64,000 nucleotides of DNA from Cellulosimicrobium funkei (GTDB lineage: Bacteria > Actinomycetota > Actinomycetes > Actinomycetales > Cellulomonadaceae), in assembly GCF_004519295.1 (NCBI RefSeq), contig NZ_SOZH01000012.1, forward strand, positions 60,659 through 124,658. Direction: 5' to 3'. Shown in pieces: positions 51,510 through 59,951 of this stretch (position 1 is the stretch's first letter; each line of letters opens with the position of its first letter). The notes under the pieces are model-generated. The model did no database searches and was not told where the DNA came from. It worked only from the letters and a program-made list of their open reading frames with translations. Made by a program: the position numbers and the translations under genes.

Positions 51510-51519
51510 TAACACGTTA
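51510..51519. promoter_or_regulatory. Short dyad upstream of the RHH-YfbU gene
   Basis: TAAC and GTTA flank two bases, inside a longer AT-rich stretch that includes AACGTTAACACGTTATC. It lies about 42 bp upstream of the start, a natural place for autoregulation by the RHH domain. Confidence 0.4.
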
Positions 51520-51563
51520 TCAGATTGTCACCCGTCAGAGGCGGTCCGGGTGGCGTCCGGCTA

Positions 51564-52100
51564 CTACTGGTCGGGTGTTTCTCGCGTGTCGAGCGTGCAT
51601 GGCTCGACCTCGGGGAACACCTTCGTGCCGTGAAACGCCTCCCAGTAGCCGGCGAGCGTGTCGTGGTGCTTCGCGACGAGCTCGCTCGTCCGCTTGAGGT
51701 CCTTGCCGCGAATCCCCTTGGGTAGGCGAGCCTCGTCGATCTCGCCGGTGCGCAGGTCGATGATCACCCCGTGGGAGCCGAGGTCCTCGGGGCGCTTGAC
51801 GTGGACGTGCGGCGGCCAGTGGTCGCGGGTGTGGACGTCGAGGAGGAGCGACCCCTCGGGAACCCCCTTCGCGACCAGCGAGAGGACGAAGCCGTCCTCG
51901 TCATACCCGCTCGGCCCCATCTCGCCGAACTCGTAGACCGCCATACGGCCCAGGCGCTCCAGCACGTCGTCGGCGGTGATCGCGCCCGCGGCTTCCGCGG
52001 CCTCCCAGGCTTCCGGGGTGTCGACAGCGTCGCCCGGCTTCCACTCGAACGGGGGAAGGTCCTCCGGCTTCGGCCAGTTGCGTGTGGGGCCGTCGCTCAT
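51564..52100 (-). CDS. DUF4160-like protein
   Basis: 178 residues from ATG 52100, chosen because GAAGGAG lies just upstream (a GTG at 52115 is in frame). The C-terminal half has DHWPPHVHVKRPEDLGSHGV, then IIDLRTGEID and a late helical LVAKHHDTLAGYWEAFHG, like the DUF4160 HVHV pattern found in small toxin-antitoxin-like or mobile contexts. The N-terminal 60 residues are unfamiliar. It follows the SRAP gene by a few bases. Confidence 0.55.
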   Translation of the reverse strand: MSDGPTRNWPKPEDLPPFEWKPGDAVDTPEAWEAAEAAGAITADDVLERLGRMAVYEFGEMGPSGYDEDGFVLSLVAKGVPEGSLLLDVHTRDHWPPHVHVKRPEDLGSHGVIIDLRTGEIDEARLPKGIRGKDLKRTSELVAKHHDTLAGYWEAFHGTKVFPEVEPCTLDTRETPDQ

Positions 52101-52111
52101 CGGGTTCTCCT

Positions 52112-52822
52112 TCACGTCACCGGCTCGACGAGCGCGGGGCTGCTGTTGCGGACGTTACCGACGGCGGTAGAGACCTCGATCGGGCGAAGGTGGGGCTCGG
52201 GGATGCGACGTAGGAGCGCGTCGACGTCGCCGGCGTCGGTGAGGTCTGGGTCGAGCCACGTGTCCCACAGGTCGTCGGGCAGCAGCAGCGGGGAGCGGTC
52301 GTGGATGTGGCCGAGGGTGTCGGTGGCGGCGGTCGTGATGACGGTCATGGACCACAGCCACCGGTCGGGGGCGTCGTCGGCCTTGGTGGGGTCGCGCCAC
52401 AGCTCGTACAGGCCGGCGGCGGCGAGCGGCGCGCCGCCGGGGTCGACGAGGTAGTACGGGGTCTTGCGTCCCTTGCCGGACTCGGGGGCCTGCCACTCGT
52501 AGTACCCGTCCATGGGGACGATCGCGCGCCGGCGCGACGCGGCGCGGCGGAAGGCGGGCTTGTCGGTGATCGTCTCGACGCGCGCGTTGATCATGCGCGA
52601 CCCGATCTTGGTGTCCTTGGCCCAGGACGGGACCAGGCCCCAGTGCACGGTGCGCAGCTGGCGGGCGACGTGGCCGGCCTCCTCGCGCTCGAGCACGACG
52701 CGAACGTCTTGGGTGGGGGCGACGTTCCACGACGGTCCGAGCTCTTCCCCGACGAGCTCGGCGACGTGGAAGTGCCGGGCGATCTCGTCGTCGCGTCGTG
52801 CGCTCGCGTACCTGCCACACAT
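52112..52822 (-). CDS. SOS response-associated peptidase (SRAP/YedK-HMCES family)
   Basis: A 236-residue enzyme that covalently caps abasic sites in single-stranded DNA. The catalytic Cys2 follows the start Met (MCGRYAS). The DNA-binding SWNVAPTQ, HWGLVPSWAKD, INARVET and the active-site FRRAASRRRAIVPMDGYYEW lie in the usual order, and GLYELW and HDRSPLLL close the fold. It is divergent from the gene at 52921. With the ligase and HhH protein nearby, it suggests a DNA-repair complement. Confidence 0.93.
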   Translation of the reverse strand: MCGRYASARRDDEIARHFHVAELVGEELGPSWNVAPTQDVRVVLEREEAGHVARQLRTVHWGLVPSWAKDTKIGSRMINARVETITDKPAFRRAASRRRAIVPMDGYYEWQAPESGKGRKTPYYLVDPGGAPLAAAGLYELWRDPTKADDAPDRWLWSMTVITTAATDTLGHIHDRSPLLLPDDLWDTWLDPDLTDAGDVDALLRRIPEPHLRPIEVSTAVGNVRNSSPALVEPVT

Positions 52823-52920
52823 GCGCCCAGTGTGCCCGGGCCTTGTCGCGCCCGCTGGGGCGGCGCTCTGGCCTACGCTCGACGCCAGATCGCCACGCGA
52901 GCGGGCCCGAGGAGGTGGAC

Positions 52921-53421
52921 GTGAGCGACGCACCCGGCGCCGGCCGCCCGCGCACCCAGGAGTTTCGGGACGCGCGCCTCGTGCTCATGCCGATGACTGC
53001 CCGCGTGTGCCCGGGCTGCGGAGAGTCGGCCGACCGCGGTGCCGTCACGGTGATCAGGGACCGCTACGCCGCCGGGCGCGCCTGGCACACCAGATGCCTG
53101 CAGCGGGACCAAGGGCTGCGCGCAGAGCGCGAGGCGACACGGGTGAACCGTCTCCCGCAGCGTGCCGGTCAGCCGCCCGAGCGACTCACCGACTTCGAGT
53201 CCGCGCACGAGTTCCTGGCCAAGATCGGCCCCGAGCTGATGCAGCACTTCATGCAGCGCGCCCACGAAGCTGACCCGGACCTCTCGAACGAGGGACTTGT
53301 CATCCTGGCGGCAGGACTCGCCCAAGAGGCAGCCGCGCGTCGAGATGCCCTGCGCTCGCGCGTCGCCCGTGACCAGGGCAGCCGACATGACCGATCCGAC
53401 GAGAGCGGTACCCGGCACTAG
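52921..53421 (+). CDS. Zinc-ribbon-containing protein of unknown function
   Basis: 166 residues from GTG 52921 (GGAGG six bases upstream). A Cys cluster CPGCGE followed by WHTRCLQRDQG suggests a zinc ribbon at residues 30-65; the rest is helical. No function recognised. It starts about 100 bp from the divergent SRAP gene. Confidence 0.6.
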   Translation: MSDAPGAGRPRTQEFRDARLVLMPMTARVCPGCGESADRGAVTVIRDRYAAGRAWHTRCLQRDQGLRAEREATRVNRLPQRAGQPPERLTDFESAHEFLAKIGPELMQHFMQRAHEADPDLSNEGLVILAAGLAQEAAARRDALRSRVARDQGSRHDRSDESGTRH

Positions 53422-53464
53422 CGAGAACGGCTACCTTCGAGGGGACTCAACGACAGGGGGCACC

Positions 53465-54322
53465 ATGCCGATACGCGTCATGGCGGTTGTGCTGCTCGGG
53501 GCGTTCTCCGCAACGCTCCTGGCCATCACAGCGGGCGAAGGGATGCGGTCGGGAAACTGGGTGTTCTTCCGGGCCGCCGTCTTCGGGCTGGCAGGAGCCC
53601 TCGTCGTCCTCGCCGCGCTTCTCGCCTGGAACGAGCTCAGGGCGCGCAGGCACGAGCGCGTGCGAACTGAGCTCACAGAGAAGTTCGCGCAGATGTTCAC
53701 CGAGAGGATCCCGCACACGGTGCCGGCCGTCATCAACCTCGCGCGCGAGCTCGGCCACACCGACGACCGGACGACCGAGGGCGCCCCCGTGCTCGAGCTC
53801 CACGGTGGCGGACGGCTGACCCTGCACAGCGGACGAGCGGCACGCGCCTGGGCTGGCACCTACGACCTGCGCACCGTACGCAAGGTGCGCAACCACATCG
53901 ACCACGACCCGGTGATTATCGACGGCGTCGCCCTCGGCGACATCGAGACAGCCATCGTCTTCTACCGCGACGTGGAGTATGCGAGCGAGCCGCTCTTCGC
54001 CCTCGACGTCATGTGGCTGGCCCTGCCCGAAGTTCGGGACTACCTCCGGGCCAACGTGCCAGCAGGCATCCGCAACGACTTCACCAGCGAGTGGCTGCCC
54101 CGCCCTCGCCCCGCCTACCTCTCCACCAGCGACGATCGGCGACACCGACGCTGGAGGCATGCTCTCGTCAGCACCTACGGATCGATCGAGTGGGACGACA
54201 GCGACCGCGAGAAGGTGACGATCACGGCACCCACGCGCGGAGTCTTCGTGCCGACTCCCGAACGCCTCGCCGAGACGCGCCGCCAGGTGAAGGAAGCCAC
54301 CGAGGCGTCCTGGACGCCCTGA
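53465..54322 (+). CDS. Membrane protein with two N-terminal helices
   Basis: 285 residues from ATG 53465 (AGGGGGC upstream; an in-frame ATG at 53387 would overlap the previous gene). Helices lie near residues 5-22 and 34-55, followed by a long soluble part with VLELHGGGRLTLHSGRAARA and a regular alpha/beta pattern. I do not recognise a family. The soluble domain presumably faces the cytoplasm. Confidence 0.6.
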   Translation: MPIRVMAVVLLGAFSATLLAITAGEGMRSGNWVFFRAAVFGLAGALVVLAALLAWNELRARRHERVRTELTEKFAQMFTERIPHTVPAVINLARELGHTDDRTTEGAPVLELHGGGRLTLHSGRAARAWAGTYDLRTVRKVRNHIDHDPVIIDGVALGDIETAIVFYRDVEYASEPLFALDVMWLALPEVRDYLRANVPAGIRNDFTSEWLPRPRPAYLSTSDDRRHRRWRHALVSTYGSIEWDDSDREKVTITAPTRGVFVPTPERLAETRRQVKEATEASWTP

Positions 54323-54355
54323 TCTGCACGCCCCTCGTCGCTGCGACGCCACCGA

Positions 54356-55159
54356 TCAAGACCCCGTGGCAGAGGCCTCGTGCGGCTTGCGGAAGTCCAC
54401 GTACGTGGGGTGGACCCTGAAGAAGCGCTCGCCACTCGCGGCCTGGTGCATGACCTCCTGGCCAGTCGGTGCCCCGCTCGCGGGCTTGGGACCCAAGGGA
54501 GAGACCTGGTCGCGGACGCCCCACGCGCGCCGGTAGGCGAGCACCGCGCGTGTCAGCGCGATCGCGGCCTCGATGTCCTCATCCGCGCGGCGCTCTGGCA
54601 GGTTCTCGAGCCAACCGGGCCGCAGCTGGTGCGCGCGCCGCGCGAGGTCGTCAAGCCGCCCGTACAACTCCTCGCGGAACGTCGAGGCCTGGCGGTAGAG
54701 CTCGTCGTGCTGCGCGTCGTACGCAGCGCGCACGCGCTCGACCTCGCGCGCCTGCTCGAGCGCGGTCGTGGCCGCGGCCTGCTCCTCCTGCGCCCGCTCA
54801 AGGCGCACCTCCGCGCCCTGCAGAGCTCGTTGTGCGGCCTCGCGCTTCTCCCGACGGCTCACGATGCTGAGCTCGCTGACCGCACGCTCGGCCTCGTCGT
54901 GGTCGGCCCGGGCCCGCCGGAGCGCTTCCTTGCGGTTGAGGTGCGTGGCGCGAGCGTTGTCGAGCGTCGGCTGTGGGTGCGCCGGCTGGACACGGCGCAC
55001 CTCCTCGGCGCGCAACAGCACCTTCCACGCCGCGCGCTCCTCCGGCTCCACGTCGTCGAGCAGTGCCGCGGCTCCTTCGCTCGCCCCGAACGCGAGCTCC
55101 CCGCAATGCTGGCACCGCGCCCGCGCAAGCTCCTGCGTGATCGTCTCGACGACGCTCAT
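54356..55159 (-). CDS. Coiled-coil protein with N-terminal zinc-binding cysteines
   Basis: 267 residues from ATG 55159. CQHCGE near residue 16 may bind zinc, then residues 60-150 are a long heptad-rich coiled coil (RRARADHDEAERAVSELSIV, then REAAQRALQGAEVRLERA). A conserved-looking tail has RVHPTYVDFRKPHE. The family is unknown. The gene is convergent with that at 53465 and divergent from lsr2. Confidence 0.6.
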   Translation of the reverse strand: MSVVETITQELARARCQHCGELAFGASEGAAALLDDVEPEERAAWKVLLRAEEVRRVQPAHPQPTLDNARATHLNRKEALRRARADHDEAERAVSELSIVSRREKREAAQRALQGAEVRLERAQEEQAAATTALEQAREVERVRAAYDAQHDELYRQASTFREELYGRLDDLARRAHQLRPGWLENLPERRADEDIEAAIALTRAVLAYRRAWGVRDQVSPLGPKPASGAPTGQEVMHQAASGERFFRVHPTYVDFRKPHEASATGS

Positions 55160-55249
55160 CGTGTCCACCTTCCCCCTGCGATGACAGAACGCCGCAAACC
55201 GTACCGACGCCCTCCCACGAGCGCACGCATGCCTGGCACGATGTCCGCC

Positions 55250-55555
55250 ATGGCTCAACGCAGACACGTCATCGTCACCGACGACATCGACGGCACCGAG
55301 GGGGCGCGCTCCTACCGCTTCGCCTGGCAAGACGCCCAGTACGAGATCGACCTGACCGACGCCCACCGCGACGAGCTCATCGCAGCGCTCCAGCCCTTCA
55401 TCACCGCCGGTCGTCGCGTCCGCGGCAAGGGCCCAGAGCGCGGCGCTCGCAGTGACGGTGCGGCGATCCGTGCCTGGGCGCGCGAGCACGGGTACACGCT
55501 CAGCGACCGCGGGAAGATCCCGGACGAGATCCGCGCCGCGTACGAGAGCCGCTGA
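55250..55555 (+). CDS. lsr2: Lsr2-family nucleoid-associated protein
   Basis: 101 residues. The N-terminal dimerisation strand reads HVIVTDDIDG and RSYRFAWQDAQYEIDLT; the C-terminal DNA-binding part has IRAWAREHGYTLSDRGKIP and ends in an EIRAAYESR helix, equivalent to the AT-hook-like RGRIP of Lsr2. Lsr2 silences AT-rich foreign DNA. A copy on a mobile element could silence or hide its own genes. ATG 55250 is used; ATG 55241 is in frame. Confidence 0.9.
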   Translation: MAQRRHVIVTDDIDGTEGARSYRFAWQDAQYEIDLTDAHRDELIAALQPFITAGRRVRGKGPERGARSDGAAIRAWAREHGYTLSDRGKIPDEIRAAYESR

Positions 55556-55556
55556 C

Positions 55557-56237
55557 GTGCTCACCTTCGACGCCGCCGGTGTCGGGCTCGATGACGTCGT
55601 CGAGTGGGCCGCCCAGACAGGCGTCGCCGCGATCGCGGGTGTCGTCGTCGGTCTCGTCTTCTTCCCGTTCAAGTGGATCGCGGGAGCTGTCACCCGCCGC
55701 CGGGACGCGGTGCTCACCGCGTGCCGAGAGGCGCACCGTGTCCTGCGCACAGCTGAGCTCGACAACCGCTACCCCCTCTTCGCCACAAGCACGGACGAGG
55801 AGCGCGGGGTTGCGCTCCGCGATCGCGTCACGGCGACCCGTCGAGCATGGGACGAAGCCGTTGGGTACCTGGAGGCGAGCCCGGCGAAGGACGTCTACGG
55901 CGTCGTGTCACGGTTGATGTTCCTCTCCCAGCGCGCCCCTGCCGTCGAGCACGCGTGGGGCCCCCAGGGCGATCCGGACGACTTCGACATGGGGGAGGCC
56001 ATCCACGTGCGCTCGGCGATCGAGGCGCTCGAGGCCAAGATCCAGCACCGCTGGAGGCGCTTCCCCGCGGCGAAGTACCACGAGGAGGCCGACGGGCTCG
56101 AGAAGACGATCCAGGAAGCCGAGGACGAGCTCGAGTGGCGCCACCAGCAGCAGATGGAGGCGTGGCGAGAGTCGCGCGCGGAGCAGGCCGCGGCGAAGGC
56201 CGCAGCCGGCACCCAAGGGGCGGAGAGCACGTCATGA
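55557..56237 (+). CDS. Membrane-anchored helical protein of unknown function
   Basis: 226 residues from GTG 55557, one base after the lsr2 stop. One or two hydrophobic segments lie near residues 18-40 (TGVAAIAGVVVGLVFFPFKW), then a long helical soluble region ends in a charged coiled coil (EEADGLEKTIQEAEDELEW). It overlaps the next gene by four bases (ATGA). No family recognised. Confidence 0.55.
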   Translation: MLTFDAAGVGLDDVVEWAAQTGVAAIAGVVVGLVFFPFKWIAGAVTRRRDAVLTACREAHRVLRTAELDNRYPLFATSTDEERGVALRDRVTATRRAWDEAVGYLEASPAKDVYGVVSRLMFLSQRAPAVEHAWGPQGDPDDFDMGEAIHVRSAIEALEAKIQHRWRRFPAAKYHEEADGLEKTIQEAEDELEWRHQQQMEAWRESRAEQAAAKAAAGTQGAESTS

Positions 56238-56848
56238 CGACGAGGTCTGACGCCCAGCTCCTCCTCGACCACCTCGACCGCGAAGGCATCACCGGCGCCG
56301 GTGCAGTCTCCCGAGGCTGGGACCACATGGGCGGGCTCCTCGCCGACGCCGCCCTCCAGTCCGGCCGCCGGTACAAGACCCAGGTCCTGCCCCGCGTCCG
56401 CAACCTCATCACCGCCTGGCCAGACGCCGACACCACGACCGGACTCCTGCGACGCCTCGACACCGACGACATCGGCGCCACCCTGCCCTGGAACGGGCCC
56501 CGCCGACTCGCCAAGATCCCCGCCATGGCCACCGTCCTCCAACAGCACAACATCGAGACCGTCCCCGAACTCGCCGCGGCGCTCGCGGGCGACACGCGTG
56601 ACGCCTTGCGCGCGGAGCTCGGCGCCTTGTGGGGGGTGGGTCCGAAGACGCTGAACTACCTGAGCATCCTCGCGGGCGACGCTCACGTCGTCGCGATCGA
56701 CGTGCAGGTTCGGGCGGTGGCGCGCGCTGCCGGCATCGCGGACGTCACGACTGGCCACCTCGAGCGGGTGCTACACGAGGCGGCGGCCATGCGTGGCTGG
56801 CGGGCTGGAGATCTCGACGCCGCGATCTGGGGATCGACCCAGCAGTAG
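56234..56848 (+). CDS. HhH-GPD-like DNA glycosylase/endonuclease III-like protein
   Basis: 204 residues. Residues 125-165 contain a helix-hairpin-helix, LWGVGPKTLNYLSIL, followed by VVAIDVQVRAVARAAG, where the Asp occupies the position of the catalytic Asp of HhH-GPD enzymes. The N-terminal half is helical. No iron-sulfur cysteines are present. This fits a base-excision-type enzyme or a DNA-binding relative. ATGA overlap with the preceding gene indicates co-translation. Confidence 0.65.
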   Translation: MTTRSDAQLLLDHLDREGITGAGAVSRGWDHMGGLLADAALQSGRRYKTQVLPRVRNLITAWPDADTTTGLLRRLDTDDIGATLPWNGPRRLAKIPAMATVLQQHNIETVPELAAALAGDTRDALRAELGALWGVGPKTLNYLSILAGDAHVVAIDVQVRAVARAAGIADVTTGHLERVLHEAAAMRGWRAGDLDAAIWGSTQQ

Positions 56849-56882
56849 CCGGCTGGGCGTCGCCACCGCCGCTGCCCGGGCC

Positions 56883-57377
56883 TTACACCCTCGCCAGGAC
56901 GAGACGCAGCGCGTGGGGGAGCGATACGACGCCCTCCGCCACGGCGTGCGGGATCCGGCCCGGGGCGCTGAGCCAGTCCTCGAGCCCCGCATCCTTGAGC
57001 CGACCCTCGACCTCCTCGTCGTCGACGAGCAGCGTGGCTGCGGCGATGGCGAGCACGACCGAGGCGGCGGCCGGGTGGGTGTCGACCTCGACGTCGATGA
57101 GCGGCGCCGTGTCGGCGTCGGAGCGGTCGACGACCACGAGCCGCGAGGAGGTCAGGCGCGTGCCGTGCTCGTCAGCACCGTTCGGCTCGACGGAGACGGA
57201 GGCCTCGCGTCCGCGTGCTTCGACGCTGACCGTGATGACGTCGCCCCCCTGGTTCGCCGCCGCGAAGGTCAGGTCGGGGTGCTCGTCGGTGAGCATGTCG
57301 GCGCTCTGCGCGGTGGCGGCGGCGAGCGCACGGGTGATGAAGTCGGCGTCGTTCTCGGTGAGGTGGCTCTGGAACAT
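56883..57377 (-). CDS. Unknown protein under the shared promoter/leader element
   Basis: 164 residues, acidic, mixed alpha/beta (ENDADFITRALAAATAQSAD near the start, PHALRLVLARV at the end). It belongs to no family I know. Its upstream region has the TAGTCT/TTGTCAGCAAACAAG element described at 57394-57419, so it is co-regulated with the ATPase gene at 58449 and two others. Confidence 0.6.
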   Translation of the reverse strand: MFQSHLTENDADFITRALAAATAQSADMLTDEHPDLTFAAANQGGDVITVSVEARGREASVSVEPNGADEHGTRLTSSRLVVVDRSDADTAPLIDVEVDTHPAAASVVLAIAAATLLVDDEEVEGRLKDAGLEDWLSAPGRIPHAVAEGVVSLPHALRLVLARV

Positions 57378-57393
57378 GGGCGCTATCCGATCT

Positions 57394-57419
57394 CTTGTTT
57401 GCTGACAAGATCAGACTAT
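57394..57419 (-). promoter_or_regulatory. Shared promoter/leader element, copy 1
   Basis: On the minus strand TAGTCT (57418-57413), four bases, then TTGTCAGCAAACAAG (57408-57394). CGTGTGGG lies about 10 bp upstream of the -10, as in copy 2. Confidence 0.75.
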
Positions 57420-57437
57420 CCCACGGCGCCCACACGC

Positions 57438-58334
57438 CTACTCGGGGGGCGCGAACAACCCGTCGCCGTCGTCGGGGAGTGCCTCGATGACCGTGTCCAG
57501 TGAGGCGAGGCCATGGAGTGCGCGCGCGTCTGTCTCGGTCCGAACGATGTTCTCGGCGAGAGCCATCTCGGGCGTCGACTCGATGGACTCGCCACGAGGG
57601 TGCGCCTCCCAGGACGGTTCGTAGACGCTCCACGCGACCAGCTCTCGAGCCTCCTGCTTGATCGGGATGTGCTGAGCCGCTGGACTCACCTCCTCGAGTT
57701 CGTCGGCGACCTCCCGGATGGTCGCTCCCTCGGCGAGGCGATGCTCCCGGTAGATCTCGGGAGGGAATCCTAGGGCGAGCTCGATGGCAGCTTTCCGTAC
57801 GTCTACCCCTGATTGCCAGGCCTTCGCGCGGTGCGACGCGCGGACTGCACGCACGTAGCCAGCGGGGTCGAGAAGGGCATCGAACCGGGTCGCGAGAGCT
57901 GTGGCGATGGTGCCAACGAATGCGGTGATGGTCGCGGGGTTTCGGTAACTGAGTGATCGCACGGCGATCAACTCGTGCTCGATGAACGCGACGAGCGGGC
58001 CAACTGGAACGGACCCGCCGCTCTTCTGCCGGAGACCTTGCAGGGGCTCCGGCAGAGGCGTGCGCGCCGCGACGAGGAACGCGTCGAGCTCCGCGGAAGG
58101 CCTGACGACGATGCGTGCGCCCTCTTCGCCACGAGGGCGCGACGTGCGGCCGGTCCTACGGTCGCGGACGACTGGACGCCCGGCGTATTCCTGCCAACCG
58201 GTGTAGCTCGTTGCGAGTGTCGTCGCGGTCATCAGCGACATGCTTCGGACCCACACGATCGGCAGTCGTTGGACCGCTGCACCGGATAGGCCGGGCGCCG
58301 TGTCGCACGCGATGAGGACCGCACCGTTCTCCAT
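57438..58334 (-). CDS. Unknown protein
   Basis: 298 residues from ATG 58334. It shows SYTGWQEYAGRPVVRDRRTG in the N-terminal part and a helical middle, with no family recognised. TACGCT about ten bases upstream of the start suggests a leaderless or short-leader transcript. The gene lies between two units that carry the shared promoter/leader element. Confidence 0.55.
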   Translation of the reverse strand: MENGAVLIACDTAPGLSGAAVQRLPIVWVRSMSLMTATTLATSYTGWQEYAGRPVVRDRRTGRTSRPRGEEGARIVVRPSAELDAFLVAARTPLPEPLQGLRQKSGGSVPVGPLVAFIEHELIAVRSLSYRNPATITAFVGTIATALATRFDALLDPAGYVRAVRASHRAKAWQSGVDVRKAAIELALGFPPEIYREHRLAEGATIREVADELEEVSPAAQHIPIKQEARELVAWSVYEPSWEAHPRGESIESTPEMALAENIVRTETDARALHGLASLDTVIEALPDDGDGLFAPPE

Positions 58335-58448
58335 GAGCGCTGAGCGTAGGCCCACGGGCGGCCGTGCGCGCCATGCGCGGGGGTGACAGCGGTTCGTCCA
58401 TCGTGAGGAAGCCGGGGGCGGGGACGCCGCCCCCGGCTGCGCCCCCGG

Positions 58449-59558
58449 TTAGGCGGCGAGTCCCGCGTCGGCCAGGACGGTCGCGAACTTCCGCACGGAG
58501 GCGGGCGGGGTCGCGCCCGCGGGGCGCGCCAGCAGGAGGGGCCGGGCGCTCGCGGCGGCGACGTCGCCCTTGCCGTGGTCGGCGGCGGTCGCGAGGACCT
58601 TCCAGGCCGCGTTCCACGCCGTCTTGGTGGTGGTCGCGGTGCAGTGGGCGACCACGGCCGAGAGCACGGCCCAGGCCCGGGCGGGGTCGAGCCCGTCCCA
58701 GGGGACCGACTCGGGGTCGTCCACGACGTCGGCGGGGTGGGGCAGGTCGTTCTCGTCGCGCCACGTGATGAACTCGCTCGCAGGTCCGTCGCCGACGAGG
58801 CCTCCGAGCGCGAGCATCACCGCGTCGGTGTCCTCGGGGTCGAGGATCGACAGCACGTCGGCCCCCATGGTCCACGTGCGGTTCGAGGCCCACGCCCGCC
58901 CGGCACGGGCCGGGTCGTCGGGCATCGCGTGCAGCAGCTCTGGCCGGAGCCGGATGAAGGTCGCGACCTCCGCCCGGGCCTGAGCCTGCCGGGCCGGGCC
59001 GGCCTCGAACACCCGCCCAGGGGCGGGGAGCGGGAAGCCGGAGAGCATGCCGTCGATCCACGTCTCGTGGGTGGGCGCGTGGTCGACGTGCAGGAAGCGG
59101 TTGGCGGCCGGTGCGGGCAGGTCCCAGCCGTCGGCGGCGTGCTCGGGCGGGTTCGCTGCGGCGATCACTCGGACCGAACGCGGCAGGGCGAGGTCTCCGA
59201 CGACGCGGTCGAGCGTGACGCGGAGGGCAGCGGCCTGGACGGCGGGCGGTGCCGAGGACAGCTCGTCGAGGAACAGCAGGCCGCCCTCGTCGGTGTTGAG
59301 GTTCACGGCCCAGGCGGGAGGCGCGAGGCGCACGCCGCCGTCGCTGACCACCGGGAGGCCTGCGAGGTCGGACGGCTCGCGCACCGACGTGATCACCGTT
59401 TCCAGGTGCAGGCCCTCGGCTCGCGCCATCGAGTTGACCAGGGACGACTTCCCGATCCCGGGTGCGCCCCAGAGCAGCATCGGGACGTTCACGCGGCCGG
59501 CCGCGATCAGGACGGTCACCAGCGGGTTCGTCTCGCGCTGCAGGACGGGCAGGTTCAT
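58449..59558 (-). CDS. MoxR-like AAA ATPase
   Basis: A 369-residue AAA+ ATPase of the MoxR/dynein-related (AAA_5) type. Walker A is WGAPGIGKSS near residue 30, Walker B is LLFLDELSSAPP, sensor-1 region is RVIAAANPPEHAADG, and a lid-like helical domain follows. MoxR proteins are chaperone-like ATPases that usually work with a VWA-domain partner, not visible here. Start ATG 59558 has GGAG upstream. The in-frame ATG of the leader (59588) would add ten residues beginning MSANK. Confidence 0.82.
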   Translation of the reverse strand: MNLPVLQRETNPLVTVLIAAGRVNVPMLLWGAPGIGKSSLVNSMARAEGLHLETVITSVREPSDLAGLPVVSDGGVRLAPPAWAVNLNTDEGGLLFLDELSSAPPAVQAAALRVTLDRVVGDLALPRSVRVIAAANPPEHAADGWDLPAPAANRFLHVDHAPTHETWIDGMLSGFPLPAPGRVFEAGPARQAQARAEVATFIRLRPELLHAMPDDPARAGRAWASNRTWTMGADVLSILDPEDTDAVMLALGGLVGDGPASEFITWRDENDLPHPADVVDDPESVPWDGLDPARAWAVLSAVVAHCTATTTKTAWNAAWKVLATAADHGKGDVAAASARPLLLARPAGATPPASVRKFATVLADAGLAA

Positions 59559-59573
59559 GAGGTCTCCATTCCT

Positions 59574-59600
59574 CTTGTTTGCTGACATCGTCAGACTATA
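59574..59600 (-). promoter_or_regulatory. Shared promoter/leader element, copy 2
   Basis: On the minus strand TATAGTCT (59600-59593), four bases, then ATGTCAGCAAACAAG (59588-59574). The ATG is in frame with the downstream ATPase gene. Confidence 0.75.
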
Positions 59601-59638
59601 CCCAGCCACCCACACGACCACGCTGGATGCACGGCTGC

Positions 59639-59833
59639 CTACGCTGCCCGGATGCCCAATGCGAGCAGGAGCGGGGCCAGAACGATCGGCACGTCCGACG
59701 CGGACCCAGTCACCAGAAGGGTGATCGCGGCGACAGCCCCGAGGACGAGGAACGGAACCCAGGGATCGCGATCGCCAGGTAGAGCACCGGTCGCGGAAGT
59801 GCGCTTGGGCTTCCGCTGTGGGGTCTTCTTCAT
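59639..59833 (-). CDS. Small two-helix membrane protein
   Basis: 64 residues from ATG 59833, with GGGAG upstream. A basic N-terminus (KKTPQRKPKRT) is followed by two hydrophobic segments at residues 25-42 and 47-62. No function known. Confidence 0.55.
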   Translation of the reverse strand: MKKTPQRKPKRTSATGALPGDRDPWVPFLVLGAVAAITLLVTGSASDVPIVLAPLLLALGIRAA

Positions 59834-59951
59834 GATGTGCTCCCGTCGTCGTGCCGACCCGAGTGGTCTGCGGCCCTGGAACCCATCGTGAGCAGCCGAC
59901 CAATCCGCCGCTGTCAACCTTGCGTTGACAGCACGTGGGACTCTGGGTGGT

